A stretch of 64,000 nucleotides of DNA from JBCDHN01 sp964351855 (lineage in GTDB: Bacteria; Verrucomicrobiota; Verrucomicrobiia; Verrucomicrobiales; DEV007), in assembly GCA_964351855.1 (NCBI GenBank), contig CAYGQD010000002.1, positions 25,833 through 89,832 on the forward strand. Reading direction: 5' to 3'. Positions within the stretch are counted from its first letter, which is position 1; the number at the start of each line of letters is the position of its first letter. Below are positions 61,191-64,000 of this stretch, piece by piece. The position numbers were made by a program, and so were the translations under genes. The notes beneath the pieces are model-generated. The model saw nothing but the letters and a program-made list of their open reading frames with translations. It was not told the DNA's origin and did not search any database.

Positions 61191-63857
61191 ATGAAACCGA
61201 TCCATGTTGATTTCCGAGACGGCGTTCACCTGTCGGACGTGGATTTATGGCTCGATCCGCACCACGCCAAAGCTTCTGCCTTCGTTTCTCATGCGCACGC
61301 CGATCATGTCGCTCCGCATGCTGCGTCGATCTGTTCGACCACCACAAAGCTGCTTGTCGAAAAACGATTCGGGAAGCGCGGAGAGCTGACGGGATACGAT
61401 TTTGGTGAAGCCTTCCCCGTGGGCAATCTTTCAGCCGTCCTGATTCCGGCCGGACACATCCTGGGCTCCGCCCAAATCCATCTGGAACGAGACGATGGCG
61501 CCTCCTTGCTCTACACCGGTGATTTCAAGCTCCGCCAAGGCGTCGCGGCAACGGCCGCTGAGGCGAAGAAAGCAGACACGCTGATTATGGAGACGACCTT
61601 TGGCTTGCCGAAATACCGTCTCCCGCCCAGTGAGCAGGTGATGGAGGACATCGTTCGCTTCGTCCGCGAAGCGTTGGAGGATCGAGCCACTCCCATGCTC
61701 GGTGCCTACTCGCTCGGCAAAGCGCAAGAGGTCCTCATCGCCCTTGGCCAGCGAGCCCCGGAACTGCAGTTTCTTCTGCATTCTTCAGCGGCCAGAATGA
61801 CCAATATTTATGGGGAACTGGGTTACAAATTACCACCCTGGCAGGTGCTGGAAGCTGGCTCCCGTCTGGAAGGGCAGGTCGTGATCGCGCCGCCCAACGC
61901 GATTCGCTCCCAGCAACTCCGCAAGGTTAAAAACCGCGTCACCGCGATGATCAGCGGCTGGGGGATCGATCCCGGCGCGAAGTTTCGCTACCAAGTCGAT
62001 CAGGTTTTTCCGCTCAGCGATCATGCGGACTACGATGGCCTGGTTCGCTATGTCGAGATGATTGAACCGAAGCGCGTTCTGACGTTGCACGGATTTGCCG
62101 ATGAATTTGCCGCCGATCTGCGGGCGCGAGGTTGGGAAGCGTGGTCACTCACGGGTGAAAACCAGATGGAGCTGTTTGGTAAGAGCCCCGTGCAAATTCC
62201 AGTGCAGGCAGAAGAGGTGCTCGGGAGCGAAGGCGAATTCGCGGTGTTTGCTAGAATCTGCGATCAAATCGCCGCTTCGACGGGAAAGCTGAAGAAAGTC
62301 GACTTGCTGGCCGAGTATTTCCGAAGCCTTTCTGAAAAGGCGCTCGCGCTGGCCTCGGTTTTCCTCTCCGGTCGACCGTTTGGCCGGAAGGAAGAGATTC
62401 GCGCGCTCAATGTCGGCTGGGCCATCACTCGACGGGCGCTCCTCGAAGCCACTAATCGGTCCGAAGCGGAATATCGGCAGGTTGCACGCGGTCAGGGCGA
62501 TTCCGGGCGAGCGGCCTTTCTCCTTCTCCAGGGCAGAACCGAGCCTGAGCCCTCGACGCTGGTTGAGATTCGTGAGCTCTTCGAGCAACTTGCGAAGGCT
62601 CGTGGTCCGATGGCCAAATCCGCGTTGCTGCGCGATCGACTCCTGAAGATGCATCCCTCGGAAGGCCAATACTTGGTGAAAATTCTCTCGGGTGATTTGC
62701 GGGTGGGCTTGAAAGAAGGGCTGATCGAAGAGGCGATTGCGGCGGCGTTTGCAGCTTCCGCTCCGCTCGTTCGTCGTGCTCACATGCTGACCGGCGACCT
62801 TGGTGAAACCGCCGTTCTGGCGTTCCGCAACACCTTGGACTCCGCCAGCCTCACGCCGTTTGTCCCCATCCATGTGATGCTCGCCAGTCCGGAAGAAACC
62901 GCAGGTGGAATCTGGAAACGGCTGGGTGAAGCGGGCCGAGTTTGGCTCGAAGACAAGTTCGATGGAATTCGCGCCCAACTCCACAAACGAGGCGATCAGG
63001 TCGAGCTATTTTCTCGCGATCTTCGGCCGCTTCATGCCGAGTTTCACGAGTTGTTGGAACCGGCTCGGGCGTTGAACGCCGACGTGATCCTGGATGGAGA
63101 AATCATCGCTTTCGCGGAAGGGAAAAAGCTGACGTTCTTCGATCTCCAGAAACGGCTCGGTCGACTCAATGACGGGGATCTCTTTCTTGGGGCCAGTGTT
63201 CCGGTGCGCTTCATTGCCTTCGATCTCCTCTGGCGCGATGGAACCAGCTTGCTCGATCACCCGCTCCGCGAGCGCCGCGAACTTCTGGAGACAATCGACT
63301 GGATCGATCCGTTCGAGATGTGTCGCGTCCATCAGGCGGATTCGACCGAGGACTTGGAAGCGGCTTTTAAAGCAGCCCGAAAGCGGGGCAATGAAGGGCT
63401 TATCGCCAAAGATTCAGCGAGCGAATATTCGCCGGGCCGGCGTGGCCTCAGTTGGCTCAAACTCAAGAAACCGATGTCCACGCTCGACTGCGTCGTGGTT
63501 CGCGCGGAGCAGGGCCATGGAAAGCGCAGCCACGTGTTGAGCGACTACACCTTTGCGGTGAGAGATCCGAAGACCGATGCCTTCGTCGTGATCGGCAAGG
63601 CGTATTCCGGATTGACCGACCAAGAAATCGAGCAACTGACAGAGCATTTTACCGAACACACCATTTCCAAAAAAAGGCGCGTTCACGAAGTTGATCCGAA
63701 CGTCGTTCTTGAAATTGCGTTCGATTCGATCCATCCCAGCAAACGCCACAACTCAGGGCTCGCGTTGCGCTTCCCTCGAATCAAAGCCGTTCGGCATGAC
63801 AAAAGCGTCGCGGATATCGACACCCTGGATTTCGCAAGGAATCTAGCTGGGATCTGA
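61191..63857 (+). CDS. Fusion of metallo-beta-lactamase DNA exonuclease and ATP-dependent DNA ligase
   Basis: In 888 residues two enzymes that usually come from adjacent genes are joined. Residues 1 to about 335 are a ligase-associated exonuclease of the metallo-beta-lactamase/beta-CASP type, with SHAHADH (33-39), PAGHILGSAQ, YTGDFKLRQ and LSDHADYDG. After a linker of about 15 residues comes an ATP-dependent ligase. It has an N-terminal helical domain, the nucleotidyl Lys589 in EDKFDGIRAQ, then LDGEIIAF, FIAFDLLW, EGLIAKD and LKLKKP. In other bacteria these two plus an Lhr-type helicase form a DNA-repair set. The helicase is not in the window. Confidence 0.93.
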   Translation: MKPIHVDFRDGVHLSDVDLWLDPHHAKASAFVSHAHADHVAPHAASICSTTTKLLVEKRFGKRGELTGYDFGEAFPVGNLSAVLIPAGHILGSAQIHLERDDGASLLYTGDFKLRQGVAATAAEAKKADTLIMETTFGLPKYRLPPSEQVMEDIVRFVREALEDRATPMLGAYSLGKAQEVLIALGQRAPELQFLLHSSAARMTNIYGELGYKLPPWQVLEAGSRLEGQVVIAPPNAIRSQQLRKVKNRVTAMISGWGIDPGAKFRYQVDQVFPLSDHADYDGLVRYVEMIEPKRVLTLHGFADEFAADLRARGWEAWSLTGENQMELFGKSPVQIPVQAEEVLGSEGEFAVFARICDQIAASTGKLKKVDLLAEYFRSLSEKALALASVFLSGRPFGRKEEIRALNVGWAITRRALLEATNRSEAEYRQVARGQGDSGRAAFLLLQGRTEPEPSTLVEIRELFEQLAKARGPMAKSALLRDRLLKMHPSEGQYLVKILSGDLRVGLKEGLIEEAIAAAFAASAPLVRRAHMLTGDLGETAVLAFRNTLDSASLTPFVPIHVMLASPEETAGGIWKRLGEAGRVWLEDKFDGIRAQLHKRGDQVELFSRDLRPLHAEFHELLEPARALNADVILDGEIIAFAEGKKLTFFDLQKRLGRLNDGDLFLGASVPVRFIAFDLLWRDGTSLLDHPLRERRELLETIDWIDPFEMCRVHQADSTEDLEAAFKAARKRGNEGLIAKDSASEYSPGRRGLSWLKLKKPMSTLDCVVVRAEQGHGKRSHVLSDYTFAVRDPKTDAFVVIGKAYSGLTDQEIEQLTEHFTEHTISKKRRVHEVDPNVVLEIAFDSIHPSKRHNSGLALRFPRIKAVRHDKSVADIDTLDFARNLAGI

Positions 63858-64000
63858 AGGTTTGGGAGGCTCGGTAGTGCTCGGTGAAGTCGGCCTAGGG
63901 ACGGACGGTGCTGGAGCTGGAGGAGCAGGGGCCACCACAGGTGGCGATGGCGTTGCCGGAGATGGCGTTGCCGGAGATGGCGTTGCCGGAGATGGCGTTG
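63843..64000 (-). CDS. C-terminal Pro-rich tail of a gene running off the right edge
   Basis: On the minus strand a frame enters from the right edge and ends at TAG 63845-63843, overlapping the ligase stop region. It encodes a run of TPSPA units followed by a Pro/Ala/Ser/Thr-rich tail ending PPKPSDPS. A low-complexity, probably surface-exposed or cell-wall-spanning, C-terminus is likely. The domain it belongs to is outside the window. Confidence 0.65.
   Translation of the reverse strand, partial: TPSPATPSPATPSPATPSPPVVAPAPPAPAPSVPRPTSPSTTEPPKPSDPS
63943..64000. repeat. 15-base tandem repeat GGAGATGGCGTTGCC
   Basis: Units lie at 63943-63957 (one base different), 63958-63972, 63973-63987 and 63988-64000 (cut by the window edge). 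The unit length is a multiple of three, so copy-number change keeps the minus-strand frame (TPSPA per unit). Confidence 0.9.

Overview
The window is bacterial chromosome, fully annotatable on both strands and without recognisable mobile elements, rRNA or CRISPR. Gene content points to Verrucomicrobiota (moderate confidence, possibly the Opitutia side). The markers are a DUF1592-type cytochrome protein, an FG-GAP/haem lipoprotein, an ECF sigma factor of the planctomycete-verrucomicrobial kind, paired Gfo/Idh oxidoreductases, a sulfatase and a beta-propeller hybrid kinase. Most core translation genes here also start without a visible Shine-Dalgarno sequence.

Region by region. 1-5.6 kb: end of a possible glycosyltransferase, a VWA membrane protein, a coupled amidase/SDR pair and a YmdB phosphodiesterase. 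5.6-19.4 kb: the core information block tRNA-Thr, tuf, tRNA-Trp, secE, nusG, rplK, rplA, rplJ, rplL, rpoB, rpoC, opened by a strong sigma-70 promoter with a GC-rich discriminator and closed by a textbook terminator. 19.7-24.6 kb: an ECF sigma/anti-sigma-like pair and a three-gene membrane operon with the same architecture order as mycobacterial arfABC (TM-BON-OmpA, tiny TM protein, larger TM protein). Its third member carries four tandem helix-hairpin-helix-like repeats. 24.6-26.9 kb: two Gfo/Idh/MocA oxidoreductases.

27-48.5 kb is the most interesting part: a nitrogen-scavenging island. It holds a beta-barrel porin; an operon of NikR-like regulator, two DUF1989 proteins (UAAP1/2, now known in homologous clusters as carboxyguanidine deiminase), urea/guanidine carboxylase, its BCCP part and allophanate hydrolase; a divergent ABC ATPase; a five-gene operon of Rieske oxygenase, SDR, FGE-like protein, deacetylase-like hydrolase and TIM-barrel protein; a divergent alcohol dehydrogenase; and a six-gene operon of NitT/TauT-type binding protein, permease, creatininase-like amidohydrolase, type III glutamine synthetase, AhpD-like protein and flavodoxin-like reductase. 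Every one of these transcription units has a sigma-54-like (-24/-12) promoter match at its head, two of the intergenic regions being divergent pairs, and the P-II gene at 57.7 kb has another. The picture is uptake of a guanidino- or ureido-compound, oxidative/hydrolytic release of guanidine or urea, and ATP-dependent breakdown to ammonia, all under nitrogen control. The carboxylase gene is cut by one in-frame TAA just before its biotin domain.

48.5-64 kb: FG-GAP/cytochrome lipoprotein, sulfatase, giant hybrid sensor kinase, a periplasmic protein, P-II, a His-rich metal-binding protein, a DUF1592 protein, and a fusion of a metallo-beta-lactamase exonuclease with an ATP-dependent DNA ligase. 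The right edge holds the Pro-rich, repeat-encoded tail of a minus-strand gene. Operons in the accessory part are held together by repeated ATGA stop/start overlaps.
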